A stretch of 64,000 nucleotides of DNA from positions 1 through 64,000 of the forward strand of contig JAPOQU010000079.1 in assembly GCA_026710545.1 (NCBI GenBank), written 5' to 3'. The translations under genes and the position numbers were made by a program. Below, in pieces: positions 56,116-64,000 of the stretch. The notes beneath the pieces are model-generated. The model saw only the letters and a program-made list of their open reading frames with translations. It ran no database searches and was not told the DNA's origin. This DNA comes from Gammaproteobacteria bacterium. GTDB taxonomy: Bacteria; Pseudomonadota; Gammaproteobacteria; Eutrophobiales; Eutrophobiaceae. How positions within the stretch are numbered: the stretch's first letter is position 1; each line of letters begins with the position of its first letter.

Positions 56116-57375
56116 ATGTACGAATCGAGCCTGGCGATAAAACGTTCGGGCATACTCAAGACGTTAAACCGCGCAGGTTTTCTCGCCAACAGCCTCGGGA
56201 TCCGACTTTTCGAGCTTGATCAAAACAAAATTCTGCAGCATGCGGCCCGGGTGGCAGGGTTTGAATTCAGGGATGAGCCTATGGAACAGGGACTGGCGCG
56301 CCTGATCACTTCTATCCGGTCCGATGCGCGTCTGAATACGGTCGGCAAGCTGGCGCTGAAACGCAATATCCAAAGGGCCGCGGACCACCGGTTCCTGGTA
56401 GAGCGCAGCCTTGCCGAAAACCCGTCAATTCGCCGCTCCGCGATCAGGACCCCGCTGTTTGTGATCGGGATGCCGCGCACCGGGACGAGTATCCTGCAGG
56501 CACTGCTCTATCGCGATCCGGCGCACCGTTCTCCCTTATCGTGGGAATGCCTGATGCCGCATCCGGCGCCGCAACCGGATAACTATGCCGATGACCCTCG
56601 TGTCAAGCGAATTCAATCGGAGTTCTCGCAACTGTTCACCCTGGTACCGGATTTCAGAAAAAAACACTACATGGAAGCGGATTCACCACAGGAATGCGTG
56701 GGGATTACCGCGCTGAACTTCACCAGTTTCCAATACCTGACGCAGTGTTTTATCCCGGCATATCACGAGTGGTTTGCCAACCAGGCGGACCAGGTCGCAA
56801 ACCTGCGCTGGCACAAGTCCTTTCTTCAGTTTCTGCAATCGGGGGGCGTCAGCACCGAACGCTGGCTACTCAAATCGCCTGTGCACCTGTGCCGTTTGCG
56901 GGCGCTGTTTGAGGTCTACCCGGACGCCCGGATAGTCATGACGCACCGCCATCCGGCGAGTATCGTGCCCTCCGTGGCGAGCCTCCTCACGTCAATTCGC
57001 TCCCTCTATTCCGACCACGAGGACAGCGCAAGGACCGCAAGGGAGAACCTGCAAATCTGGTCGTCGTATTTCAACCGCTTTGTCGAAGACAAAAGCCTGC
57101 TTGGCAAGGACGATCAGATCATCGACCTGCAGTTTGAAGACTTTGTCCGGGACCCCCTGGGCGTGGTCAGGTCAATATACCGGCGTTTCGGCTGGGAACT
57201 GGGTGACGTTGCTGAACAGAACATGCAGGAATTCCTGCTTCAGGAACAGAAAGACAAGCACGGCAGGCACGAGTATTCTCTCGAACAGTTTGGACTCAGC
57301 GAACAGGACGTGGCAGACTGCTTTCGCGTATACCTGGACTTCCTGGACGAGAGAACGACGGCTGACGCTGCCTGA
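56116..57375 (+). CDS. Sulfotransferase family protein
   Basis: A 419-residue protein. The PAPS 5'-phosphosulfate loop is FVIGMPRTGTSILQALL (about 114-130) and the 3'-phosphate loop is VMTHRHPASIVPSVASL (about 273-289). The N-terminal helical region and LHLCRLRALFEVYPDARI core match the Sulfotransfer_3/LPS-sulfotransferase group common in gammaproteobacteria and mycobacteria. It sits 3 bp after the SCP2 gene, hinting at a hydrophobic acceptor such as a sterol or lipid. Confidence 0.92.
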   Translation: MYESSLAIKRSGILKTLNRAGFLANSLGIRLFELDQNKILQHAARVAGFEFRDEPMEQGLARLITSIRSDARLNTVGKLALKRNIQRAADHRFLVERSLAENPSIRRSAIRTPLFVIGMPRTGTSILQALLYRDPAHRSPLSWECLMPHPAPQPDNYADDPRVKRIQSEFSQLFTLVPDFRKKHYMEADSPQECVGITALNFTSFQYLTQCFIPAYHEWFANQADQVANLRWHKSFLQFLQSGGVSTERWLLKSPVHLCRLRALFEVYPDARIVMTHRHPASIVPSVASLLTSIRSLYSDHEDSARTARENLQIWSSYFNRFVEDKSLLGKDDQIIDLQFEDFVRDPLGVVRSIYRRFGWELGDVAEQNMQEFLLQEQKDKHGRHEYSLEQFGLSEQDVADCFRVYLDFLDERTTADAA

Positions 57376-57435
57376 GGCGCGCCCGGCCGCGCTTGCCATC
57401 ACCCTGAAAGCTAATACTGATTAACAGGTTAAAGA

Positions 57436-58491
57436 ATGGAAAGCAAACTAGCCTTCAATGAATTCCTGGAGATGCTGAAGGAGGCGGACCAGACGTTCCT
57501 GGACCCGGAGGCCAACCTGGACGAGCAGGGCAAAGTCGATGGTTACCGGCACTTCTTCCACCTCATGCATGCCGCCGTTGACTTCTACCTGTTCAACGAC
57601 CCATTGAAACCGCGCTTCATGCCGCTCACCAACAGTGGCCGAAAACTGTTTGGCGACAACGTCGATGCGGTTTACTACTTCACCCAGTTACGGGGAGACC
57701 AGGAGTACGTCATAAAGGGGCGCCGTTTTGACAGTTGCTATCTCAGCTTCTGCATCTACGGTGGTGACCCGCACGGGGAACTGGCGGACCGGGTCACGCT
57801 GGACATAAACCAGCGCGATATTCAATTTGAGGAGGATGGTTCATTCGAAATCAGGCTCACTCCCGACCCGGATCCGGGGAATCCCAATGAATTCAAACTC
57901 GAGCCGGATTCGGTGAACATGTTTACCAGGGAGTATTTCTTCGACCGCCCCAATTCCACCGAAAGCGAACTGTCCATCGTGAACACCAATCCGCAACCGC
58001 CAGGTATGCCGTTGACCGATGAACAACTGGCCCGGCACATTCGGACGATGGCCATGTTCTTCCAGTGCACGACCTGGATTGCGCCACTGCCCGTGGAACT
58101 CCCCGTGAATGAGTTTTTGCCGGCGTTCGAGTTCGACCCCGAGCAGGGCGGCTGGGGTACGCCCGACAACATTTATTGCTTCGCCCGTTTCCGGGTCGAG
58201 GAAGATGAGTACCTGAACATCAAAATCCGCTCCCCTGACTGTTGCTATTGGGGAATCCAGACCTGGAACTTCCTGATGCAATCGACGAATTACGCCGACT
58301 TCCCGGTATGCGTAAACAACGCGACGGCAATACCTTCGGAGGACGGTAGTGTTGAAGTGGTTCTCAGCCACCGGGAGGCGCCCCGCAACTGGATGAGTAC
58401 CGCGGGGTACCGCGAAGGAGTCCTGTTCTGCCGCTGGCTGCTGGCGGATGAACTGCCCGAACCTCCCGGGATTACCGTTTTGAAGTGGTAG
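57436..58491 (+). CDS. DUF1214-type protein
   Basis: A 351-residue soluble protein. The C-terminal part has the DUF1214 pattern (DCCYWGIQTWNFLMQSTNYADFPVCVNNATAIPSEDGSVEVVLSHREAPRNWMSTAGYREGVLFCRWLLADELPEPPGITVLK). Mid-protein FCIYGGDPHGELADRVTLDINQRDI matches relatives usually found with sulfotransferases. No catalytic role is known to me. Third gene of the SCP2-sulfotransferase group. Confidence 0.82.
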   Translation: MESKLAFNEFLEMLKEADQTFLDPEANLDEQGKVDGYRHFFHLMHAAVDFYLFNDPLKPRFMPLTNSGRKLFGDNVDAVYYFTQLRGDQEYVIKGRRFDSCYLSFCIYGGDPHGELADRVTLDINQRDIQFEEDGSFEIRLTPDPDPGNPNEFKLEPDSVNMFTREYFFDRPNSTESELSIVNTNPQPPGMPLTDEQLARHIRTMAMFFQCTTWIAPLPVELPVNEFLPAFEFDPEQGGWGTPDNIYCFARFRVEEDEYLNIKIRSPDCCYWGIQTWNFLMQSTNYADFPVCVNNATAIPSEDGSVEVVLSHREAPRNWMSTAGYREGVLFCRWLLADELPEPPGITVLKW

Positions 58492-58502
58492 TTTTTTGCC
58501 TG

Positions 58503-59000
58503 ATGACAGATTACCGATACCAGACCCTGCTCCTGCAACTCAGTGAGCAATTGATACACCAAAACAAGATGCTGGTCACGGCCGAGTCCTGCACCGGCGG
58601 GGGCGTCGCCTATGCCATAACGGAATTGCCGGGCAGTTCGGGGTGGTTCGAGCGGGGGTTCGTGACCTACTCCGACCTTGCCAAGCAGGAACAGTTGGGC
58701 GTTGCCGGGGCCTTGATCACCCGGCACGGCGCGGTCAGTGAAGAGGTCGCGGCAGCCATGGCGCAGGGCGCATTACAGCACAGCCATGCGGACCTCAGCG
58801 TGGCGGTCACCGGCATCGCCGGCCCGGGCGGTGGAAGTGAGGAAAAACCGGTCGGCACCGTCTGTTTCGGCTGGAGCGGACGCAACGGCGATACCAGGAC
58901 CGCCAGGGTAAAGTTTGAGGGAAGCAGGCAGCAGGTGCGGGAGCTCTCGATTTTGACGGCCCTGCAGGGCCTGGCGGACCTGGCAGAGCAATCGTTATAG
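58503..59000 (+). CDS. pncC: Nicotinamide-nucleotide amidohydrolase (PncC/CinA C-terminal family)
   Basis: A 165-residue single-domain CinA-C protein from MTDYRYQTLLLQLSEQLIHQNKMLVTAESCTGGGVAYAIT. AESCTGG, the GFVTYSDLAKQEQLGV strand and VAVTGIAGPGGGSEEKPVGTVCFG are diagnostic. It deamidates NMN to NaMN in the pyridine nucleotide cycle. A start at 58485 adds six residues without support. Followed 4 bp later by thpR. Confidence 0.93.
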   Translation: MTDYRYQTLLLQLSEQLIHQNKMLVTAESCTGGGVAYAITELPGSSGWFERGFVTYSDLAKQEQLGVAGALITRHGAVSEEVAAAMAQGALQHSHADLSVAVTGIAGPGGGSEEKPVGTVCFGWSGRNGDTRTARVKFEGSRQQVRELSILTALQGLADLAEQSL

Positions 59001-59004
59001 TCCA

Positions 59005-59517
59005 ATGAAACGGTTGTTTTTCGCCCTCTGGCCGGACCGCGGGGTGCGCGCCCAACTGGCTGAGCGTGCCGGGTTGCTGCAGATTGATACGGGACGCCCC
59101 GTTCCAGGGGAAAACTATCATGTTACCCTGGTCTTTCTCGGCAATGTGCAGGAGCAGGATATTCCCGGACTGCTTGACGCCGCCGGGCGCTTGAGAATAT
59201 CCCGCTTCCCGTTGCAGATAGACCGCTGCGGCTGGTGGAAACGGGCAAAGGTCGCCTGGCTGGCGCCGGAAACCACGCCGGCGCCGTTGCAGGAGCTGGT
59301 CGAACAGATCAGCCGGTTCAGCATAAACGCCGGGCTATCCATAGATAACCGGGATTACAGCCCCCACCTGACCGTTGCCCGCAAGTTGTCCCGGCCGGTG
59401 ACGGCCATGTCAATCGATCCGGTCCACTGGGATGTCGGGGAGTTCTGCCTGGTTGAATCCATTACCCATCAACAGGGGGCGAGGTACCGGGTAATGAAGT
59501 CGTGGGCGTTATTTTAA
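59005..59517 (+). CDS. thpR: RNA 2',3'-cyclic phosphodiesterase (ThpR/LigT)
   Basis: A 170-residue 2H phosphoesterase with both HxTx motifs: HVTL (His39) and HLTV (His121), in KRLFFALWPDRGVRAQLAE-fold order. It opens 2',3'-cyclic phosphates and may act in RNA processing. Closely spaced after pncC. Confidence 0.94.
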   Translation: MKRLFFALWPDRGVRAQLAERAGLLQIDTGRPVPGENYHVTLVFLGNVQEQDIPGLLDAAGRLRISRFPLQIDRCGWWKRAKVAWLAPETTPAPLQELVEQISRFSINAGLSIDNRDYSPHLTVARKLSRPVTAMSIDPVHWDVGEFCLVESITHQQGARYRVMKSWALF

Positions 59518-59527
59518 TCGATCGCAT

Positions 59528-60445
59528 ATGTCCCTGCCGGCCAAAGAAAATATCAGCGTGTTCCGGTCCCGTACCGGGTTATATGCCTGCCTGGCGCTGA
59601 CCCTTGCCTCGGCGGCCTTTGCGTTTGCCCACGTGGTAGGACGCGGGGTTCATGCCGAAGTCCCGCCAGTTGGGCTGTCTTTCTGGCGCTGGCTGATTGG
59701 AGCGATCGTACTGTGGCCGTTTATTTATCCATCGCTTAAAGCGAATGCGCCGGACATCCGCAAACATATCGGGCCGCTCACCCTGCTCGGCGGGGTTATG
59801 ATCCTGAGCGCGACCTGCCTGATGATCGGCCTGAACTTCACTACTGCGATAAATGCTTCCATTATCAATGCCATACAACCGGTATTCACCGTGTTGCTGG
59901 CCATGCTGATCCTGCACGACAGGTTGCGGCTGTCACAGTCGTGCGGTGTTGCTCTGGGGGTCATCGGCGTGACAGTCATGATTACCAGGATGGACCTGGC
60001 GGCATTGCTCCAGTTGCAATTCAACGCGGGGGACATCCTGATACTGCTGGGTTCAATGGGTTATTCGCTGTATGCCATCAACCTGAGGAAAGTCCCGGAA
60101 TCCCTGGGCCCGTCTGCAGCACTGTTCATGATCATCGTGACAGGCTGTGTAATCGTGCTCCCGTTCTATGTCATCGAAACCATCATCTACACACCGGTGC
60201 CGATCAGCGCGACCGCCATCTACTCCATCATAGCCATGTCATTGGTGTCTACCGTATTCGGGACACTGTTGTGGAACCGGGGAAACCAGCTTATCGGGCC
60301 AAGCCGGGCCGGCATGTTCATCAACCTGATCCCCATCTTTGCGGCCGTCATGGCAATACTGTTCCTGGATGAAAGCCTGACCCTCTACCAGGTGATATGT
60401 GCCGTGCTGATCAGCATCGGCATATTTATGGTGTTACGGCGATAA
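59528..60445 (+). CDS. EamA/DMT-family transporter
   Basis: A 305-residue inner-membrane protein with ten hydrophobic segments in two EamA repeats: GLSFWRWLIGAIVLWPF...INAIQPVFTVLLAMLILHDRL in the first and GTLLWNRGNQLIGPSRAGMFINLIPIFAAVMAILFLDESL in the second. Exports small metabolites of unknown identity. It ends 14 bp before a duplicated hairpin repeat. Confidence 0.92.
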   Translation: MSLPAKENISVFRSRTGLYACLALTLASAAFAFAHVVGRGVHAEVPPVGLSFWRWLIGAIVLWPFIYPSLKANAPDIRKHIGPLTLLGGVMILSATCLMIGLNFTTAINASIINAIQPVFTVLLAMLILHDRLRLSQSCGVALGVIGVTVMITRMDLAALLQLQFNAGDILILLGSMGYSLYAINLRKVPESLGPSAALFMIIVTGCVIVLPFYVIETIIYTPVPISATAIYSIIAMSLVSTVFGTLLWNRGNQLIGPSRAGMFINLIPIFAAVMAILFLDESLTLYQVICAVLISIGIFMVLRR

Positions 60446-60459
60446 AGATATGTGTGGTA

Positions 60460-60557
60460 GATATTTGGGGTGATATTTGGGGTCAGAGTAAAAATACAGG
60501 TGCTGCCGGGAGTTGGCTGCTTTAGTGCTGCGTATTTTTACTCTGACCCCAAATATC
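60460..60557. repeat. GGGGTCAG-family hairpin with duplicated left edge
   Basis: Arms 60472-60497 and 60532-60557 are perfectly complementary over 26 bp around a 34-nt loop. The outer 12 bp of the left arm (GATATTTGGGGT) is duplicated in tandem at 60460-60471. Located between convergent genes; the outer arm is shared with 22412-22451. Confidence 0.9.
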
Positions 60558-60563
60558 CAAATG

Positions 60564-62690
60564 TCAGATCTTGCTGACCTCGCACATCAGCCCTTTCAGG
60601 TTGGTCGAGCCGGATTCAGGCCCGACGTTCAGATCATCGGTGAGGAAGTTGATGTTGCATTCCCTGAAGCCGTAATCCGGCGCTGCCCTCTCCGGATACC
60701 ACCATGCAAACTCGGCGGCCACCACCCGCGGGTCTACGCCGTCGGTGACCTTTGCCTTGTGTTTCACCTTGCCGCGCGGGCTTTCGATGTAAACCCAGTC
60801 GCCGTGTTCTATGTTCCTGGCGGCGGCAGTTTCCGGGTGTATGGACAACAGGGGATAGGGATGCGTTTTGCGCAATAACGGGCTTTGTCGGTGCTCGGAT
60901 CCGAAATACTCCTGGACCCGCGTCCCGGTGGTCAACACCAGGGGGTATTTTTCCACGAACTCCGGTTCCCTGGCCGGGCTTTCCGGCGGTTCCTGGTGGA
61001 ACGGCAACGGGTCGTAGCCCCAGTCCTTGTTCTGTTGTATGTAGAAATCCAGCTTGCCGGATTTGGATTTAAACCCTTCGGTTTCGTGTTTCCGGTACCT
61101 GGGTTCATTGCGCAGGTAATCCATGTCCTTGAATTCTTCCCAGGTCACACCGGCGGGTTCGAGAATATAGTCCAGGGATTCTTCGTAGTCCTCCCAGAAT
61201 GAATCCTCAAAACCCAATTTCTTGCCCAGTTCGTTGAGAATCTCGACGTCAGCCATAGCCTCGCCCGGGGCATCCACGATCTTCGGCCTGGGGAAGATAT
61301 AGCCGTGGGATTTCCAGTAGTCCGCGATATTGTCGAACTCGATCCAGGTCTTTGCGGGAAGGACGATGTCCGCAAGTTCCGTTGTCGGGGTGGGAAAGAT
61401 GTCCGCCACCACCAGGAACTCGACCTTCTTCAGCGATTCGTACACCCGCGAGGTATTCGCCCTGACCACCAGCGGGTTGCTGCCCATGATCAGCATTGCC
61501 CTGACCGGGTAGGGTTCGCCTGTCTCGATGGCATCCCAGATGACATGGGGTGTAATGCGGTTGATGGATGCCGCCAGCCGGTAGCGGGTGCCGCCGAGCA
61601 TCTTGTCGATACTGTCCAGGAACTGGTTGCCGCAGAATTCCATACGCGGCAGGCCGGGAGGGGGACCGAACATGACGTTGCCGCCCGGGACATCCAGGTT
61701 GCCGGTCAGCGCCGACATGTAAATGAGCACGCGGTCCGAGTTCGAACAATTGACGCCGTGCTCGATGCCGACACCCCACTGGATGGCCGCAGGTTTGGTC
61801 TGTGCGAACAGGCGCGCCGCTGCTATGATCTTTTCCCTGGGCACCCAGGATATTTCCTCGCCGACCTCGGGCGGGTACTCCTCCAGGCGTTCACAGAACT
61901 TGTCGAACCCCGTGGTGTAGTTGTCGACAAAATGGCGGTCGTACAGGTCTTCCTTGACCATAACGTGCATCATGGCCATGGCGAGCGCGACGTCCGTGCC
62001 GGGCCGGAGTTGCAGCCAGATATCGGCCTTTTCCGCAAGCTGGGTACGTTGCGGATCGACCACGATGTAACTGGGCTTGCGTTTGAGACTCAGACCCAGG
62101 TTGACGCCTATGTATTCATCTGGGTTGGATTTTATGGTGTTGCTGCCCCAGGACATGACGCACTGGGGATTGTTGTCGTAATCCACGATGGGGACAGACA
62201 TGCCCAGTTGCTTGGACACGGCCAGCCTCGGCAGGTAGCAGACATGGCCGTTCGCCAGCACGTTGGGCGAACCGAACATGTTTGCGACCCGGTAGACAAA
62301 GCGGTGATGGCTGCGACCCGTGCCGTGCCCGAAGATGACTGATTCCGGCCCGTTCTCTTCCTTGATCCGGTTGAATTTGTCGGCAATAGTACCCAGCGCT
62401 TCTTCCCAGCTGATCCTTTCCCACTTGCCCTCGCCGCGTTCGCCGACCCGTTTCTTTGGGTACAGCAGGCGGTCCTTGTGGTACTGCAAATCGGCGATGA
62501 AACCTCTTGCCTTCCGGCACAGGTAACCCTTGCTGATGGGATGCTCCATATCGCCCCTGATCTTGACCGCCTTGCCGTCTTCCAGCGTGACAAACACGCC
62601 GCAACCGGCATGGCCGCAGGCGCGGCAATTGGTGCGGACAACTTCCGTCTTGGTTTCCTGGCCGTCTATCGGGGTTGCTTGCATGTCCAT
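60564..62690 (-). CDS. Molybdopterin-dependent oxidoreductase catalytic subunit
   Basis: A 708-residue DMSO-reductase-family protein. It has an N-terminal [4Fe-4S] site (Cys22, Cys25, Cys30, Cys58), the bis-MGD binding domains (SWGSNTIKSNPDEY, GMSVPIVDYDNNPQ, LQLRPGTDVALAMAMMHVM) and a C-terminal molydop-binding domain (LTTGTRVQEYFGSEHR...IHPETAAARNIEHGDWVYI). The likely metal ligand is Cys151 in GHVCYLPR; formate dehydrogenases have Cys/Sec-His here. No Tat signal, so cytoplasmic, and no FeS or membrane subunit is adjacent. Substrate is unassigned; polysulfide-, acetylene-hydratase- or aromatic-type branches are all possible. Confidence 0.9.
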   Translation of the reverse strand: MDMQATPIDGQETKTEVVRTNCRACGHAGCGVFVTLEDGKAVKIRGDMEHPISKGYLCRKARGFIADLQYHKDRLLYPKKRVGERGEGKWERISWEEALGTIADKFNRIKEENGPESVIFGHGTGRSHHRFVYRVANMFGSPNVLANGHVCYLPRLAVSKQLGMSVPIVDYDNNPQCVMSWGSNTIKSNPDEYIGVNLGLSLKRKPSYIVVDPQRTQLAEKADIWLQLRPGTDVALAMAMMHVMVKEDLYDRHFVDNYTTGFDKFCERLEEYPPEVGEEISWVPREKIIAAARLFAQTKPAAIQWGVGIEHGVNCSNSDRVLIYMSALTGNLDVPGGNVMFGPPPGLPRMEFCGNQFLDSIDKMLGGTRYRLAASINRITPHVIWDAIETGEPYPVRAMLIMGSNPLVVRANTSRVYESLKKVEFLVVADIFPTPTTELADIVLPAKTWIEFDNIADYWKSHGYIFPRPKIVDAPGEAMADVEILNELGKKLGFEDSFWEDYEESLDYILEPAGVTWEEFKDMDYLRNEPRYRKHETEGFKSKSGKLDFYIQQNKDWGYDPLPFHQEPPESPAREPEFVEKYPLVLTTGTRVQEYFGSEHRQSPLLRKTHPYPLLSIHPETAAARNIEHGDWVYIESPRGKVKHKAKVTDGVDPRVVAAEFAWWYPERAAPDYGFRECNINFLTDDLNVGPESGSTNLKGLMCEVSKI

Positions 62691-62818
62691 AACAGTGTCA
62701 ATAACCTGGTAATTCAGCCTTGTAATTCTAGTTTAAGTCGTCCTGCCTTTCCAGTGACTTTTGACCGCCGGTCTCGTGTGACGGATATAAGCGTGCCCTC
62801 TTACGCAGCACGCGAAGG

Positions 62819-63529
62819 TTACTTGATAGCCAGGAAGCCCTCGAAACTGACGTATTTCATGATCGTCATCACGTCGACAAAACCGGCCCGTTCAAGCAGG
62901 CCCAGGTTGCCCGCCGTTGAGAACGGTTTCAGCACGCCCTTCAGGCTGACCTCCTTGTTCAATATCTCCTCGGAACTGAAGCCCTTGCGTTGTTTGAACT
63001 CCCGGTACAGGCAGGACATCATGTCCTGGAAGCGCGAGTCCGGCGCCCCCACTTTTTCAAACAGGATGAATGCCCCGCCCCAGTTCAGGGCCTGGTATAT
63101 TCTGTCAAACAGCGCCTGCCTGTGTCTTTCCTCGATAAACTGGACCGTGTAATACGCGATAATCAGATCCGATGCGTCCAGCGCGCAGGTCAGTATGTCC
63201 TCGCAACAAAACTCCACCCGGTCCAGGCCGGCACAGGTCTTGCGGGCACGGTCGATCATGTCCTGCTCCTTGTCCAGTCCTATCCAGCGCACGTCAGGTT
63301 TATGCCCGTTGTACTCGGCCAGCACTTTCAGCAGGTCACCGGTTGAGCAACCCAGGTCGTACACGACACTGTCCGGCGCCACGAAGAAATCGCTCAGGTA
63401 ACAGATGAGTTCATGCCCGTCCCGGTACCAGGGGATGGAACGCCTGGCGTGGTCCGGGAATGCTTCCGCCACCTCGGCGCCGAACGACCAGGCGGAACGT
63501 TTTGCAGATATGCCGTCGTCGATGTTCAT
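62819..63529 (-). CDS. CmoA-like class I SAM-dependent methyltransferase
   Basis: A 236-residue Rossmann methyltransferase. It aligns by eye with CmoA over most of its length: SFGAEVAEAFPDHARRSIPWY, VYDLGCSTGDLL (motif I), IGLDKEQDMIDRAR, YYTVQFIEERHRQALFDRIYQALNWGGAFILFEK, FQDMMSCLYREFKQRKGFSSEEI. CmoA makes carboxy-SAM for tRNA wobble uridine modification. However, the segment that reads QKRSMLENVM in E. coli CmoA is NKEVSLKGVL here, and no cmoB is next to it, so this may be a paralogue using plain SAM. Overlaps the next gene by 4 bp. Confidence 0.8.
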   Translation of the reverse strand: MNIDDGISAKRSAWSFGAEVAEAFPDHARRSIPWYRDGHELICYLSDFFVAPDSVVYDLGCSTGDLLKVLAEYNGHKPDVRWIGLDKEQDMIDRARKTCAGLDRVEFCCEDILTCALDASDLIIAYYTVQFIEERHRQALFDRIYQALNWGGAFILFEKVGAPDSRFQDMMSCLYREFKQRKGFSSEEILNKEVSLKGVLKPFSTAGNLGLLERAGFVDVMTIMKYVSFEGFLAIK

Positions 63530-64000
63530 GACGTCATGCCGGGGGACAGCCGCTTCAACACCTTGCCGTCCAGACCCAGGATAGTCGCAGACAGGTCCTC
63601 CGCCGCGGCATTCATCCTGGCGCTGTCAATGCCGCGCAGCACCAGGTTCACTCCCAGCTTGCCCTTTTTGAAATAGGGATAACTGCCCATGCTGACGTCG
63701 GGATATTTTTCCTGAACGGCTTCCAGGCCTGTTGCAATTACGCTTTCGGGAAGGTTGGTCAGGATGTTTTCCGTGAGGATGGGATCACCCCCCACCAGCC
63801 TCCCGGTCAGACCATCGAACATGGCTTCCATGATGGACGGCACACCCGGCAATACAAATACGTTCTCAAGCTGGAACCCCGGCGCGCCGCTCACGGGGTT
63901 GTCGATTAACCGTGCGCCTTCAGGTATATCCGCCATCTTCAGCCTGGCTTCCGTCAGGAGGCCCGGTTCATAATACCGATCCAGGGCATTAACGGCCTCC
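63526..64000 (-). CDS. CinA N-terminal/MoaB-like (molybdopterin-binding) protein, partial
   Basis: The reading frame enters from the right edge and is cut by it. The visible ~157 residues (ALDRYYEPGLLTEARLKMADIPEGARLIDNPVSGAPGFQLENVFVLPGVPSIMEAMF) belong to the MoCF/COG1058 CinA-N family, followed by a C-terminal alpha/beta extension (PYFKKGKLGVNLVLRGID). Members act as ADP-ribose pyrophosphatase-like or competence/damage-inducible proteins. Overlaps the CmoA-like gene by 4 bp, implying an operon. Confidence 0.85.
   Translation of the reverse strand, partial: EAVNALDRYYEPGLLTEARLKMADIPEGARLIDNPVSGAPGFQLENVFVLPGVPSIMEAMFDGLTGRLVGGDPILTENILTNLPESVIATGLEAVQEKYPDVSMGSYPYFKKGKLGVNLVLRGIDSARMNAAAEDLSATILGLDGKVLKRLSPGMTS

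Overview
The window reads as a chromosomal segment of an uncultured, moderately GC-rich gammaproteobacterium. Supporting signs are a MerR-type LiuR regulator with a liuRABCD-ordered leucine catabolism operon, a queA-tgt pair, a CmoA-like methyltransferase, TonB-dependent uptake, acyl-CoA and amine catabolism, and many REP-like dispersed palindromes. No rRNA, CRISPR array or complete transposase gene was seen, so genus cannot be assigned.

Layout. 1-8.3 kb: metabolic genes (a HyuB-type protein fused to a zinc ribbon, an MFS carrier, a tandem amidohydrolase pair, an LLM flavin monooxygenase) ending in a PIN/Phd toxin-antitoxin pair. 8.3-19.3 kb: a one-directional defence island. A type I restriction-modification operon (hsdM, a frameshifted hsdS, hsdR) is split between hsdS and hsdR by a Kiwa-like pair (kwaA, kwaB), a DUF6978-like/DUF1828-like pair and an AAA ATPase/DUF4276 Toprim-like pair. 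19.3-25.8 kb: the leucine/isovalerate operon on the minus strand with two palindromic LiuR-type operators. 26-31 kb: an aromatic-amine-dehydrogenase-like heavy/light pair, a TonB receptor and a divergent TetR regulator. 31-44.6 kb: TrpB2, an NDH-2-like enzyme, an AAA_14/DUF4143 ATPase, VapBC, an IstB relic, a lone AAA ATPase, HMG-CoA lyase, a BBE-like flavoenzyme, a glycosyltransferase, an O-antigen ligase-like protein, Tgt and QueA.

44.6-54.2 kb is a second accessory region, visibly more AT-rich in its first part. It starts at tRNA-Leu(CAA). The last 26 bp of that tRNA (with three flanking bases) are repeated exactly 3.2 kb downstream, delimiting a small tRNA-integrated element that carries a DUF4411/ImmA-IrrE pair but no integrase. 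Beyond it lie a Phd/Doc pair, a degenerate tRNA-like sequence, a nucleoside-phosphorylase/TPR protein directly followed by an ImmA/IrrE protease (the best candidate for an undescribed conflict system here), and an MBL-fold hydrolase with an in-frame amber codon abutting a four-helix membrane protein. 54.7-64 kb returns to housekeeping and lipid-related genes: ABM, NnrU, SCP2, sulfotransferase, DUF1214, PncC, ThpR, EamA, a molybdopterin oxidoreductase, a CmoA-like protein and a partial CinA-like protein.

Two families of long palindromes (arms beginning GGGGACAG and GGGGTCAG) are scattered through the window. Two copies of the first family lie inside the coding sequences of mccA and queA, in the same reading frame. 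All assignments come from reading the sequence and from remembered family features; no database search was run.
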